Shown: positions 56,223-64,000 of the stretch, in pieces
Numbering within the stretch: position 1 is the stretch's first letter
Layout: every line of letters begins with the position of its first letter
Notes under the pieces: model-generated
The model's input: only the letters and a program-made list of their open reading frames with translations
The model's database searches: none
What the model was told of the DNA's origin: nothing
Made by a program: the position numbers and the translations under genes
Origin: Casimicrobiaceae bacterium
GTDB lineage: Bacteria; Pseudomonadota; Gammaproteobacteria; Burkholderiales; Casimicrobiaceae
Reading direction: 5' to 3'
Assembly (NCBI GenBank): GCA_025056355.1
Contig: JANWWI010000006.1
Span: 25,584 to 89,583 of the forward strand
Length of the DNA: 64,000 nt

Positions 56223-56779
56223 GCGTGCCCCGCAAAGGAGCTCAGCGTCAAACGACTGACTCCGAGTCGCGCCAGTGCAGCATCGAAGAGCCGCTCGGGC
56301 TCGGTCCTGAACAAGAGCTCGGCGTCCGCGGGAACCGTGAGCCAAGCGTTGGCGGCGAGCTCCGCCTCGAGCTGCCCGGGCGCCCAGCCCGCATAGCCGA
56401 GCGTGAGTATCCAATCACGCGGACCTTCGCCGCGTGCGGCTGCCTCGAGGATGTCTCGCGAGGTCGTCAGCGACAGCTCGTCATTGACGCGCAGCGACGA
56501 CTTCCATTGCCCGCCCGTGCGATGCAGTACAAACCCGTGCTGACCGCCCACAGGCCCCCCGAAGTAGACCGGCTTGTCCAAGATGGAAGGATCGCGCACC
56601 TCGATGTCGAGCTGCCCAAACAGACGTTCGATGCGAAGCGGTGTCGGGCGATTGACCACGACCCCGAGTGCGCCCTCTGGCGTGTGCTCGCACAGATAGG
56701 TCACGGTCTCGCGAAAATGCACGTCCTCCATCGCTGGCATCGCGATGAGAAAGTGCCCCGCGAGGCTGGTCGTTGCCAT
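56219..56779 (-). CDS. algH: UPF0301 family protein AlgH
   Basis: A 186-aa protein of the AlgH/YqgE family, first identified as an alginate regulator; biochemistry unclear. Seen: LAGHFLIAMPAMEDVHFRET, GALGVVVNRPT, VYFGGPVGGQHGFVLH, LTLGYAGWAPGQLE. ATG 56779 gives MATTSLAGHFLIAMP, the family start. A TACAAT box stands 7 nt upstream. First gene of the pyr operon. Confidence 0.94.
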   Translation of the reverse strand: MATTSLAGHFLIAMPAMEDVHFRETVTYLCEHTPEGALGVVVNRPTPLRIERLFGQLDIEVRDPSILDKPVYFGGPVGGQHGFVLHRTGGQWKSSLRVNDELSLTTSRDILEAAARGEGPRDWILTLGYAGWAPGQLEAELAANAWLTVPADAELLFRTEPERLFDAALARLGVSRLTLSSFAGHA

Positions 56780-56786
56780 GGCGCAG

Positions 56787-56792
56787 ATTGTA
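56787..56792 (-). promoter_or_regulatory. -10 box abutting algH start (leaderless candidate)
   Basis: Minus-strand TACAAT, 7 nt (CTGCGCC) from the algH ATG, no Shine-Dalgarno. Best example of this arrangement in the window, and it would head the pyr operon. Confidence 0.55.
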
Positions 56793-56844
56793 GGCGCTTG
56801 CGCGCCGTGGCGGTACATTCACACGCGCGATTGAGACGGTGCTC

Positions 56845-58281
56845 ATGATCTACGAGCGCGCGTTGTTTTGGTTTCGCCGCGATTTGCGCTTGGCGGACAA
56901 CGCCGGGCTTGCCCGCGCGCTGGCTCACGCACGGCGGCTTTTTTGCGTCTTTGTCTTCGATCGCGACATTCTCGACGCCCTGCCCGAAAAGCGCGATCGG
57001 CGAGTCGAATTCATCTGGGCGAGTGTGCGCGAGCTCCACGAGGCGCTTGCCGCTCGTGGCGGCGGGCTGTGCGTGCTCGACGGACGCGCGCGTGAGGCGA
57101 TCCCGGCGCTTGCCACGCGGCTGGGCGTGCGAGCCGTCTTCACCAACCGGGACTACGAACCCGAAGCGATCGAGCGCGACCGCGCCGTCGCCCAGGCACT
57201 TAGGGCCTCCGGCATCGCCTTTGAGACCTGCAAGGACCAGGTGATCTTCGAGCACGATGAGCTGCTCAGCGTCAACCGCACGCCGTTTTCGGTGTTCACG
57301 CCCTACAAAAACGCTTGGCTGCGGCGGCTCGAGCCAGCGCATGTAGCCGAACAGGTCACCGCACGGCTCGCCGAGGCGGTTCAAGCGCCCCCAGAGGGCT
57401 ACGCGCTCCCCCCCCTTGAAGCGCTTGGCTTCGTCACCGGCGCGCTCGATCGCCAAACCATGCCGCCCGGGACGGAGGGCGCCGAGCAGCTCTTCGCCGA
57501 TTTCCTCACACGAATCGACCGCTACCACGAGACGCGCGATTACCCGGGTATCAAAGGCCCTTCTTATCTGTCGACCCATTTGCGCTTCGGCACGGTCTCG
57601 ATTCGCCGCCTTGCGCGCGAGGCGTGGCGTCGCGCACAGGCGGGCTCACGAGGTGCCGAGGCGTGGCTCTCCGAGCTCATTTGGCGCGACTTCTACTTCC
57701 AGATCCTTGCACACCATCCGCGCGTGGTCACCGAAAACTTCAAGCCCGAATTCGATGCGCTGCGCTGGCGCGACGACCCGGAGGCCTTTGCCGCTTGGTG
57801 CGAAGGTCGCACCGGCTACCCGATCGTGGATGCTGCAATGCGCCAGCTCAACCAAACCGGCTACATGCACAACCGCCTGCGCATGGTGGCGGCCTCGTTT
57901 CTGACCAAGCATCTCCTGATCGACTGGCGAAAAGGGGAGCGCTACTTTGCGGCCAAACTCAATGACTATGACCTTGCCGCCAACAACGGTGGCTGGCAAT
58001 GGGCCGCCTCGACCGGCTGCGATGCGCAGCCCTACTTCCGCATCTTCAACCCGGTCGCGCAAAGCCGCAAGTTCGACCCCGAGGGCAGGTTCATCCGCCG
58101 CTACGTTCCGGAGCTTGCGGCGCTCTCAAACGAAGACATCCACGCGCCTTGGCTCATGAAGCCGCTCGAGGCCCGTGCGCGCCGCTTCGAGCTCGGCCGT
58201 GATTATCCGGCGCCAATAGTCGATCATGCGGCTGCGCGCGCCCGAGCGCTCGCAGCGTTCCAAGCCGTGCGCGGGCGATGA
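56845..58281 (+). CDS. phrB: Deoxyribodipyrimidine photolyase
   Basis: Class I CPD photolyase of 478 aa, light-driven repair of cyclobutane pyrimidine dimers, with FAD and antenna cofactor. Seen: ALFWFRRDLRLADNAGLA, N-terminal Rossmann domain, LSTHLRFGTVSIRRL, SELIWRDFYFQILAHHP, GYPIVDAAMRQLNQTGYMHN and NNGGWQWAASTGCDAQPY (FAD/dimer site). The start ATG is 56845; a GTG two codons earlier is possible. Convergent with cheX. Confidence 0.97.
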   Translation: MIYERALFWFRRDLRLADNAGLARALAHARRLFCVFVFDRDILDALPEKRDRRVEFIWASVRELHEALAARGGGLCVLDGRAREAIPALATRLGVRAVFTNRDYEPEAIERDRAVAQALRASGIAFETCKDQVIFEHDELLSVNRTPFSVFTPYKNAWLRRLEPAHVAEQVTARLAEAVQAPPEGYALPPLEALGFVTGALDRQTMPPGTEGAEQLFADFLTRIDRYHETRDYPGIKGPSYLSTHLRFGTVSIRRLAREAWRRAQAGSRGAEAWLSELIWRDFYFQILAHHPRVVTENFKPEFDALRWRDDPEAFAAWCEGRTGYPIVDAAMRQLNQTGYMHNRLRMVAASFLTKHLLIDWRKGERYFAAKLNDYDLAANNGGWQWAASTGCDAQPYFRIFNPVAQSRKFDPEGRFIRRYVPELAALSNEDIHAPWLMKPLEARARRFELGRDYPAPIVDHAAARARALAAFQAVRGR

Positions 58282-58767
58282 TCAGGGGTTAGCCAAGGCC
58301 GCGCGCGGCAACAGACGCACGAGGAGTGTGGCCTCGTAATCGTTCCAGGTCAGCGGCACAGCAAAGACGGGGCCGTCCCAAAGGACCCGCTCGTCGGGGC
58401 CGAGCCGCCGCACGCGTGGCGGAGCAATCGCCAGCGCATCGCCGTAGACGCGACGCGCATAGCCCGCGACCTGATTGGCGATCTCGCCGACCAAATCAAG
58501 GTGCACCACGTCGGAAAAATCGCGCTCGCCCATCCGCAGAAGCACATGACTCAAAAGCGCCCTGGGGGCCACGAATTCGATCGATCCCCCGTATGCACCG
58601 GAGACGGGAATCTCGCCGAGTAAATCCCCGGGTCGAAGCGGTTCTGGTTCCGCAACGCGGTAGGCCGTCCGTACCGTGGCGGCCAGCCCCGTCGTGGCGT
58701 GAAAAAACCGCGCCAGCGCATCGACGAAGACGCGCACATCGCGCTCGGTCAGTAGCGCTTCGCTCAT
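58282..58767 (-). CDS. CheX-like response-regulator phosphatase
   Basis: A 161-aa CheC/CheX/FliY-fold protein. Seen: an E95-x2-N98 motif in DLVGEIANQVAG, the phosphatase signature that dephosphorylates CheY. N-terminal LLTERDVRVFVDALARFF helix and VRRLGPDERVLWDGPVFAV strand pair. Its ATG overlaps the CheY-like gene stop by 4 bases. Together with the kinase it closes a phosphorelay that can be both charged and discharged. Confidence 0.86.
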   Translation of the reverse strand: MSEALLTERDVRVFVDALARFFHATTGLAATVRTAYRVAEPEPLRPGDLLGEIPVSGAYGGSIEFVAPRALLSHVLLRMGERDFSDVVHLDLVGEIANQVAGYARRVYGDALAIAPPRVRRLGPDERVLWDGPVFAVPLTWNDYEATLLVRLLPRAALANP

Positions 58768-59135
58768 GCAAGCAACTCCCGCAGAGCGACAACGAGCTCC
58801 TCATCCGTGAAGGGCTTGAGCAAAAACCCGTGCGCGCCGCAGGCCACGGCCTTGAGTGCAGTGGCGCGATCGGAGAGCGCGGAAACCACGAGAATGCGCG
58901 CCTCCGGCAAGATGTCGCGCAGGCGTCGCAGGCAGTCGGCTCCTTCCATGCGCGGCATGGTCAGATCCATCGTGACCAGCGTCGGTCGCTTTTGCTGCGC
59001 CAGTTCAACGGCTTCGACGCCATCGCGCGCCATCGCCACGAGTTGAATGCCGAGGTCCGATTGACCGGTGATCAATCGGACGATGCGATTGCGAAACACC
59101 ATGGAGTCATCTACGACCATGAGCGAGTGTCTCAT
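58764..59135 (-). CDS. CheY-like response regulator
   Basis: A 123-aa stand-alone receiver. Seen: MVVDDSMVFRNRIVRLI (acidic pair), TMDLTMPRMEG (phospho-Asp region), VVSALSDRATALKAV and GFLLKPFTDEEL (conserved Lys). No output domain, so it must act by protein binding. It overlaps the kinase gene upstream and cheX downstream by 4 bases each, giving a three-gene coupled operon. Confidence 0.93.
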   Translation of the reverse strand: MRHSLMVVDDSMVFRNRIVRLITGQSDLGIQLVAMARDGVEAVELAQQKRPTLVTMDLTMPRMEGADCLRRLRDILPEARILVVSALSDRATALKAVACGAHGFLLKPFTDEELVVALRELLA

Positions 59136-61174
59136 GCCGGTGCTCCCAACTCGATCGTAAAGCGCGTGAACTGCCCGCTGCATGAGGACACGCGAAGCCG
59201 CGCGCCGAGCTCTGCGAGCAGTCGGCGCACCCGCGCCAGGCCATCGCCCCGCCCGGCGACCTCGCTGACCGAAGCAGCGGTACTCACCCCCGGAGCAAAG
59301 ATCAACTCGGCAAGCGCGCGCTCATCTAGCGCAGCAACATCGAGCCCTCGCGCCTCGGCGACCGCGCGCAGCTTGCCGAGCGACAATCCGCCGCCGTCGT
59401 CGCTCACCTCGATGCCGGTGATACGTCCGTCGGCGGCTTGCTCGACGCGTACCCGTACCACGCCGCAGCGAGGCTTCCCGAGACGCAGGCGCTCTTCGGG
59501 GTGCTCGATGCCGTGCACGACAGCATTGCGCACGAGCTGCGGCAAGATCTCGCGCAGCGCGCGCTGCATGGCCTCAGAAAGACGATCGAGACTGCCTTCC
59601 ATTTCCAGGCGGGCTTGCTTGCCGAGACGCTCGGCCGTCTGTTCGACCACGCGAGTCAGCGCTTGGCCCAAGGTGCGCGTGAAATTGCGCTCGGGCGATG
59701 CGGTACCCGAGAGCGTGGCACGGATGCGCTGCATGAGCTCCGCGCCGTGCTGGAGGGAATCGCCGAGTCGCGACAAGGCAAGCGTCACACCGATCAAGTC
59801 CTCACCGGCAAGCTCGGCTTTTTGTCGCAACGCAACGAAGTTGTCTTCGACGCGATGCGCGACCTCTGCGATTCCCACAAGGCCCACGGCAGCAGCTTCT
59901 CCTTTGATGCCGTGAACCACCATGGCCACTTCCTCGAGCAGGCGCCGGCGCGCGTGCGGTTCGTCGGCTAGCCCTTTGAGCGCGTCGTTCAGGCGGGCGA
60001 GCTTGCGTTGCGCGCCGTCGATAAATTGTTCGACCCACTGCGGATCGCCCTCGAGCAGCGCAAGCAGCTCTTCGAGCGACCCTCCAAGGGGACGGCGCGT
60101 CTCAAGCGCTTCGGCCAGTCGTACCCGCTCGGTCACGTCGGTCACGGTCACCAGCAGCTCCTCGACTCGGTTCGCATCACGAATCTGCGTGAAGCGAAAG
60201 CTCAAATGACGGCCTTCCGAGGGTCGGTTCGGGTGACGCGCATACACCTCTTTGAGCGGGTCGAGCTGTTTGAGCAACGCGGGCTTGACCTTGGGATCAA
60301 AAAGTAGCCCGATGTAATCCTGGGCCTGCGCAGCGGTGGCGGGGTCAAGGTACCGATCAAGCCACTCGAAAAACGATGCGCCGGGCGGGCAGGGCTGCAT
60401 GAGCAGCGTTTCAGCGCTCGCCGAAGTGCGGGCGCCGAAGGTGCCGTCGCGGTAGATGAGCAGCAGCCCCTCGTTGACCGCCCCGAGGATGTCCTCGGTG
60501 GCTTTGCGCGCCCGCTCGGCTTCCGCATCGCTCTTGCGCAAGTGCCGCACGAAATGGAAAACGATGTAGAGGAAGTTCAAAAATGCGAGCAGGATCGCGC
60601 TGATCTGGATGATGCGCATCTGCTGGACCTTGCGCTCGGCGCCGTTTTTCACGGCCTGCGCAAGATCGTCGAGTCGGTTGGCCAGGCTGATGTTTCTCGC
60701 CACGGCCCGGTTGACCGCAAACTCCACCGTCTCCGGCGTCAGGCGATCCGTGGTCAGCAGCGGCTCAACCTCGCGCTCGATCGGTTCCCACTGGCGACGC
60801 ACGCGCTCGAGGATCGCGCGCATCGCGGTCACATCGATGCCAAAGTAGACGAAATCGCGGTCGTCAGCCAAGGAGGCCTCAAGCCGCGGTAGCTGCGCCG
60901 CAAAGCCGTTGCGTGCCTCGGTCAGTTGCGCGATGCTCGTCTGCGTCGGAAGTCCCTCTTTGACCTCGGTTTGCAGCGTCAGCACGCTTTTGGTGAGCTG
61001 CTGCGTCAGCATTCGCATTTCGCCGACCGCCGTGAGCCGTTCGGCATCGCGCTCGAGTTGCTTCGAAGCAAAAAAGTTGAACAGCAACAAACCGAGGTCG
61101 ATGATGATGAAGAGCAAGACCGCGATGACAAGGCGCCGATACTTTCCGAACATTGCCAGGGGAAACAAGCGCAA
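59132..61174 (-). CDS. Membrane CheA-like histidine kinase (sensor - PAS - Hpt - ATPase)
   Basis: A 680-aa protein. Two membrane helices (about 14-35 and 188-208) flank a helical sensor region of about 150 residues. A PAS-like domain (about 222-350) follows. Residues 375-500 are a Hpt domain with phosphorylatable H421 in VVHGIKGEAAAVG. Residues 535-680 are a CheA-type ATPase: N-box RNAVVHGIEHPEERLRLG, G1 DDGGGL, G2 GRGDGL. It ends there; no CheW-like domain was seen. It is thus a CheA kinase merged with its own receptor. Confidence 0.85.
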   Translation of the reverse strand: MRLFPLAMFGKYRRLVIAVLLFIIIDLGLLLFNFFASKQLERDAERLTAVGEMRMLTQQLTKSVLTLQTEVKEGLPTQTSIAQLTEARNGFAAQLPRLEASLADDRDFVYFGIDVTAMRAILERVRRQWEPIEREVEPLLTTDRLTPETVEFAVNRAVARNISLANRLDDLAQAVKNGAERKVQQMRIIQISAILLAFLNFLYIVFHFVRHLRKSDAEAERARKATEDILGAVNEGLLLIYRDGTFGARTSASAETLLMQPCPPGASFFEWLDRYLDPATAAQAQDYIGLLFDPKVKPALLKQLDPLKEVYARHPNRPSEGRHLSFRFTQIRDANRVEELLVTVTDVTERVRLAEALETRRPLGGSLEELLALLEGDPQWVEQFIDGAQRKLARLNDALKGLADEPHARRRLLEEVAMVVHGIKGEAAAVGLVGIAEVAHRVEDNFVALRQKAELAGEDLIGVTLALSRLGDSLQHGAELMQRIRATLSGTASPERNFTRTLGQALTRVVEQTAERLGKQARLEMEGSLDRLSEAMQRALREILPQLVRNAVVHGIEHPEERLRLGKPRCGVVRVRVEQAADGRITGIEVSDDGGGLSLGKLRAVAEARGLDVAALDERALAELIFAPGVSTAASVSEVAGRGDGLARVRRLLAELGARLRVSSCSGQFTRFTIELGAPA

Positions 61175-61304
61175 ACTTCCTCTAGTCTCCGCGGGCGCCG
61201 TGACATCCTGATGACCAAACCCTCATGATCCGGAGCGTGCATTCCCGGCCGCGCTAGCATGAGCGTTGTCGTGCTGACCGATTCACTCTGGGTGTTCACC
61301 GACC

Positions 61305-62099
61305 ATGTCGAACACTGCCCTTGCTTCACGTGTTGCGCTTGTCACCGGTTCCACAAGTGGGATTGGACTTGCCATTGCTCGCCGCCTCGCCGCCGCGGGT
61401 GCGGAAGTGGTGCTAAACGGCTTCGGCGACCCGGCCGACATCGAGCGGCTACGCGATGAAATCGCGGAGGCGGCGGGCGTGCGCGTGCACTACGTGCCGG
61501 CCGATTTGGCCAAGCCCGCCGAAGCGCGCGCGCTCGTTGAGCAAGCCCTTGCCATTTGCGGTCGGCTGGATGTGCTCATCAACAACGCCGGCATCCAGCA
61601 TGTCGCACCGGTGGCGGAATTTCCCGACGAGCGTTGGGAAGCCGTGCTGGCGATCAATCTCTCCGCAGCCTTTTACACGATCAAGGCGGCGCTGCCTGAC
61701 ATGCTCGAGCGCGGCTGGGGGCGCATCATCAACATCGCCTCCGCGCACGGCAAAGTCGCCTCGATCCACAAGGCCGCGTACGTGGCCGCCAAGCACGGTG
61801 TGATCGGTCTCACGAAGGTCGTGGCGCTTGAGACGGCAAAGACGCAGATCACCTGCAACGCGATCTGTCCGGGTTGGGTCGACACGCCGCTCGTGCGCAA
61901 GCAAATCCTGTCCCGCGCCGAAGCGCAGGGCATCACGGTCGAAGAGGCCACGCGAGCGCTGGTCGGTGAGAAGCAGCCCTCCGAGCGCTTCGTGCAGCCC
62001 GAACACATCGCCGAGCTTGCGCTCTTTCTCACCAGCGAGGCCGGCGGTTCGATCACCGGGGCGGCCTACTCGATCGACGGCGGCTGGACGGCGCAGTAA
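61305..62099 (+). CDS. bdhA: 3-hydroxybutyrate dehydrogenase
   Basis: A 264-aa SDR oxidising D-3-hydroxybutyrate to acetoacetate, in PHB turnover. Seen: ALVTGSTSGIGLAIARRL, NNAGIQHVAPVAEFPDERW (a family-typical block), IINIASAHGKVAS (Ser), AAYVAAKHGVIGLTK (Tyr/Lys) and CNAICPGWVDTPLV. Start ATG with no strong SD. Convergent with hpd. Confidence 0.93.
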   Translation: MSNTALASRVALVTGSTSGIGLAIARRLAAAGAEVVLNGFGDPADIERLRDEIAEAAGVRVHYVPADLAKPAEARALVEQALAICGRLDVLINNAGIQHVAPVAEFPDERWEAVLAINLSAAFYTIKAALPDMLERGWGRIINIASAHGKVASIHKAAYVAAKHGVIGLTKVVALETAKTQITCNAICPGWVDTPLVRKQILSRAEAQGITVEEATRALVGEKQPSERFVQPEHIAELALFLTSEAGGSITGAAYSIDGGWTAQ

Positions 62100-62123
62100 G
62101 CGCGAGCGGTTGACCCGCCGAGC

Positions 62124-63227
62124 TCAAGCCGGCGCAAGCACGCCGCGGCGGATCTGATCCAGCTCAATCGACTCGAACAGCGCCTTGAAATTGCCTTCGC
62201 CGAAGCCCTGATTGCCCTTGCGCTGAATGATCTCGAAGAAGATCGGGCCGATCAGGTTCTGCGTGAAGATCTGCAGAAGCAGCCCGGTGTCGCCGGGCGC
62301 GCCGTCGAGCAAGATGGAGAGCCGCTTGAGCCGCTCCGCGTCTTCGCCGTGGTTGGGAATGCGAACGGCAAGCTGCTCGTAGTAGGTCTCGGGTGTGCTC
62401 TGAAAGGGCACTTGAGCCGCAGCGAGCCGCTCAACCGCGTTGTAGATGTCATCGGTGGCCAGCGCCACATGCTGAATGCCCTCGCCGTGATAGGCCTGTA
62501 GATACTCGGCGATCTGGCTCTTGTCGTCGGCGGACTCGTTGATCGGAATGCGAATCTTGCCGCAGGGGCTGGTCATCGCGCGGCTTCTGAGCCCGGTGAG
62601 TTTGCCCTCGATGTCGAAATAGCGGATTTCGCGGAAGTTGAAGAGACGCTCGTAGAACTCGGCCCACTCGTTCATGCGGCCGCGGTGCACGTTATGGGTG
62701 AGATGGTCGATCTGAGTGAGCCCGACCCCCTTCGGCTCGCGCGGCGCGCCGGGCAGGGGCACGAAATCCACATCGTAGATGGTCACATCGTTGCCGCCGT
62801 AGGCCGAATTGCCACGGTAGCGATCCACGAAGTAAAGCAACGAATCCCCGATGCCCTTGATCGCGGGGATGGCTAGCTCCATCGGCCCCGGATGCGGCTC
62901 GACGCCCCATGCGCCGAGCTCGAGCGCGCGCCGGTAGGCGAAGGCTGCATCGCGTACGCGAAAGGCGATCGCGCAAATGGAAGGCCCATGCACACGCGCG
63001 AAACTCTGTGCGAAGGAACCCGGCTCGGCGTTGACAATGAAGTTGATGTCGCCTTGCCGGTAGAGCAATACATTTTTCGAGCGGTGTTTGGCCACCGCCA
63101 CAAAACCCATCTGCTCGAAGAGTCGTCCCAAGGCGGCCGGATTAGGCGCCGCAAACTCAATGAACTCAAAGCCATCGGTGCCCATCGGGTTGTCCCAAGG
63201 CTCAAACCCCTGACCGCGTGTCGTCAT
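62124..63227 (-). CDS. hpd: 4-hydroxyphenylpyruvate dioxygenase Hpd
   Basis: Fe(II) enzyme making homogentisate in tyrosine degradation. The protein is 367 aa. Seen: two vicinal-oxygen-chelate domains; iron ligands in [23 protein letters not shown] (His) and [18 protein letters not shown] (Glu). ATG 63227 with AAGGAG SD gives the family N-terminus. Divergent from an Lrp/AsnC regulator that may control it. Confidence 0.97.
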   Translation of the reverse strand: MTTRGQGFEPWDNPMGTDGFEFIEFAAPNPAALGRLFEQMGFVAVAKHRSKNVLLYRQGDINFIVNAEPGSFAQSFARVHGPSICAIAFRVRDAAFAYRRALELGAWGVEPHPGPMELAIPAIKGIGDSLLYFVDRYRGNSAYGGNDVTIYDVDFVPLPGAPREPKGVGLTQIDHLTHNVHRGRMNEWAEFYERLFNFREIRYFDIEGKLTGLRSRAMTSPCGKIRIPINESADDKSQIAEYLQAYHGEGIQHVALATDDIYNAVERLAAAQVPFQSTPETYYEQLAVRIPNHGEDAERLKRLSILLDGAPGDTGLLLQIFTQNLIGPIFFEIIQRKGNQGFGEGNFKALFESIELDQIRRGVLAPA

Positions 63228-63308
63228 CACGAAACTCCTTTGCGTCAAAGCTCTTGTAGCTGGAGTTTGATAGCCGCTACGCGCAATAGGATGGCGTTTC
63301 ATCGCCTT

Positions 63309-63314
63309 TATAAT
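63309..63314 (+). promoter_or_regulatory. -10 box of the Lrp/AsnC gene
   Basis: Perfect TATAAT, 45 nt before the regulator ATG, in the divergent hpd/regulator gap. No good -35 at 17 nt. Confidence 0.5.
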
Positions 63315-63359
63315 CAATCGCGCGCTAAAAAATTGCTCTCTTGAGGAGTCTCCGTCGCC

Positions 63360-63830
63360 ATGGACCGCATCGATCTGCGCATCCTTGAAGCCTTGCAAGT
63401 CAATGGCCGGCTCACCAACATCGAGCTGGCGGAGCGCGTTTCGCTGTCGGCCTCGCCGTGTCTGCGCCGGGTGCGGGCGCTCGAGGAGGCGGGAGTGATT
63501 GCGGGCTACGCGGCGCTGGTCGATCCTGAGAAGGTCGGACTTGGGCTCACCGTGCATTTGGACGTCGCGCTCGAGAAGCGCGATGCGGCCGCCCGTGAAC
63601 GATTCAAGGCGGCCGTGCAAGCATGGAGCGAGGTGCTGTGGTGTCACTCACTTTCCGGCGAGTGGGACTACACGATGCAGGTTGTGATGCCGGATCTCAA
63701 GCATTACACGGCCTTTCTGATGGACCGCGTACTCGCCCTGCCCGGCGTGGTCAACGTCAAGTCGAGCTTCGTGCTCGAGAAGGTGAAGGAGACCACGGCG
63801 CTGCCGCTCAGTTTCGTGCCGCTCGATTAG
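63360..63830 (+). CDS. Lrp/AsnC family transcriptional regulator
   Basis: A 156-aa regulator: N-terminal helix-turn-helix ([40 protein letters not shown]) and a C-terminal RAM/AsnC ligand-sensing domain ([43 protein letters not shown]). Divergent from hpd, so it probably senses an amino acid (tyrosine or phenylalanine are inferences) and controls hpd. SD GAGGAG. Confidence 0.93.
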   Translation: MDRIDLRILEALQVNGRLTNIELAERVSLSASPCLRRVRALEEAGVIAGYAALVDPEKVGLGLTVHLDVALEKRDAAARERFKAAVQAWSEVLWCHSLSGEWDYTMQVVMPDLKHYTAFLMDRVLALPGVVNVKSSFVLEKVKETTALPLSFVPLD

Positions 63831-63859
63831 CTGCGTTCGCAGGGCTCGTGAAGCTTTTC

Positions 63860-63865
63860 TATACT
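63860..63865 (+). promoter_or_regulatory. -10 box of tRNA-Gly
   Basis: TATACT ten bases before the first tRNA base, consistent with a short trimmed 5' leader. Confidence 0.55.
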
Positions 63866-63875
63866 TGCCGTCGAT

Positions 63876-63949
63876 GCGGGTGTCGTTCAATGGCAGGACC
63901 TGAGCTTCCCAAGCTCAAGACGTGGGTTCGATTCCCATCGCCCGCTCCA
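63876..63949 (+). tRNA. tRNA-Gly (anticodon CCC)
   Basis: Acceptor stem GCGGGUG pairs with CGCCCGC, discriminator U, encoded CCA. The anticodon arm UGAGC-UUCCCAA-GCUCA gives anticodon CCC. T-loop UUCGAUU present. Reads GGG glycine codons. Confidence 0.96.
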
Positions 63950-63957
63950 GAATGATT

Positions 63958-63984
63958 GGGTCGCGCAAGCGACCCTTGTTTTTT
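63958..63984 (+). terminator. Rho-independent terminator after tRNA-Gly
   Basis: Perfect 7-bp stem GGGTCGC/GCGACCC with GCAA tetraloop, then TTG and TTTTTT. Confidence 0.9.
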
Positions 63985-64000
63985 GCGGCGATGGGAAGCG

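Noticed and set aside
58326-59915. 529-codon plus-strand frame across the cheX/cheY/kinase genes
   Set aside because: Antisense to three motif-rich overlapping genes; Arg/Ser-rich translation.

Overview
The window is high-GC, gene-dense DNA with short intergenic gaps and many 4-base stop/start overlaps. The gene families and local gene orders fit a betaproteobacterium, most likely Burkholderiales-like: gmk-rpoZ-spoT, dapF-DUF484-xerC, algH-ruvX-pyrR-pyrB-pyrC', an Mg-type HemB, cytochrome c4, and DUF6600 and DUF2062 proteins. No rRNA, CRISPR array, insertion sequence or prophage was seen. One tRNA gene (Gly, CCC) with its own promoter and terminator closes the right end. This is a chromosomal housekeeping region with a few accessory patches.

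Layout. 1-2.5 kb: plsY (cut by the window edge), folB, a TerC-family protein and an SDR dehydrogenase. 3-9.2 kb: waaA (Kdo transferase), a GT2 glycosyltransferase coupled to bioC, comF, trmL and tatD, followed by decayed DUF1289-like and Doc-toxin remnants. 9.3-12.2 kb: an ABC importer with its binding protein transcribed divergently. 12.3-20.2 kb: proA; three glycan genes (methyltransferase, glycosyltransferase, SEC-C/TPR/GT2 fusion); dapF-DUF484-xerC. 20.4-22.8 kb: a yybP-ykoY manganese riboswitch heading a terC-DUF2062-DUF2062 operon. 22.9-27.5 kb: a TonB/TolA-like Pro-rich protein, grxD, and gmk-rpoZ-spoT, in which the SpoT synthetase domain has lost its catalytic motifs. 27.6-31 kb: rfbBACD for dTDP-L-rhamnose. 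31-37.3 kb: a secreted serine protease, a MOSC protein, cytochrome c4, ysxC, and a frameshifted secreted repeat protein with an IPTL-CTERM-like tail. 37.7-43.6 kb: comM, a FecR/DUF6600 protein, an S41-type lipoprotein and small membrane proteins. 43.8-53 kb: hemB, a DnaQ-like exonuclease, a cNMP/CBS/DUF294 protein, pepN, an uncharacterised 587-aa protein, and a dienelactone hydrolase. 53-58.3 kb: the algH-ruvX-pyrR-pyrB-pyrC' operon (with a non-catalytic dihydroorotase) and photolyase. 58.3-61.2 kb: a compact membrane CheA-like kinase / CheY / CheX phosphorelay. 61.3-64 kb: 3-hydroxybutyrate dehydrogenase, hpd, an Lrp/AsnC regulator and tRNA-Gly.

How the parts connect. Envelope glycan functions recur (waaA, rfbBACD, several glycosyltransferases). 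Pyrimidine synthesis appears as the Pseudomonas-type PyrB-PyrC' arrangement. The most informative non-textbook features are the riboswitch-led terC/DUF2062 operon, the synthetase-dead SpoT, the CheW-less CheA/CheY/CheX set, and repeated -10 boxes only 6-8 nt before start codons, which suggest leaderless mRNAs.
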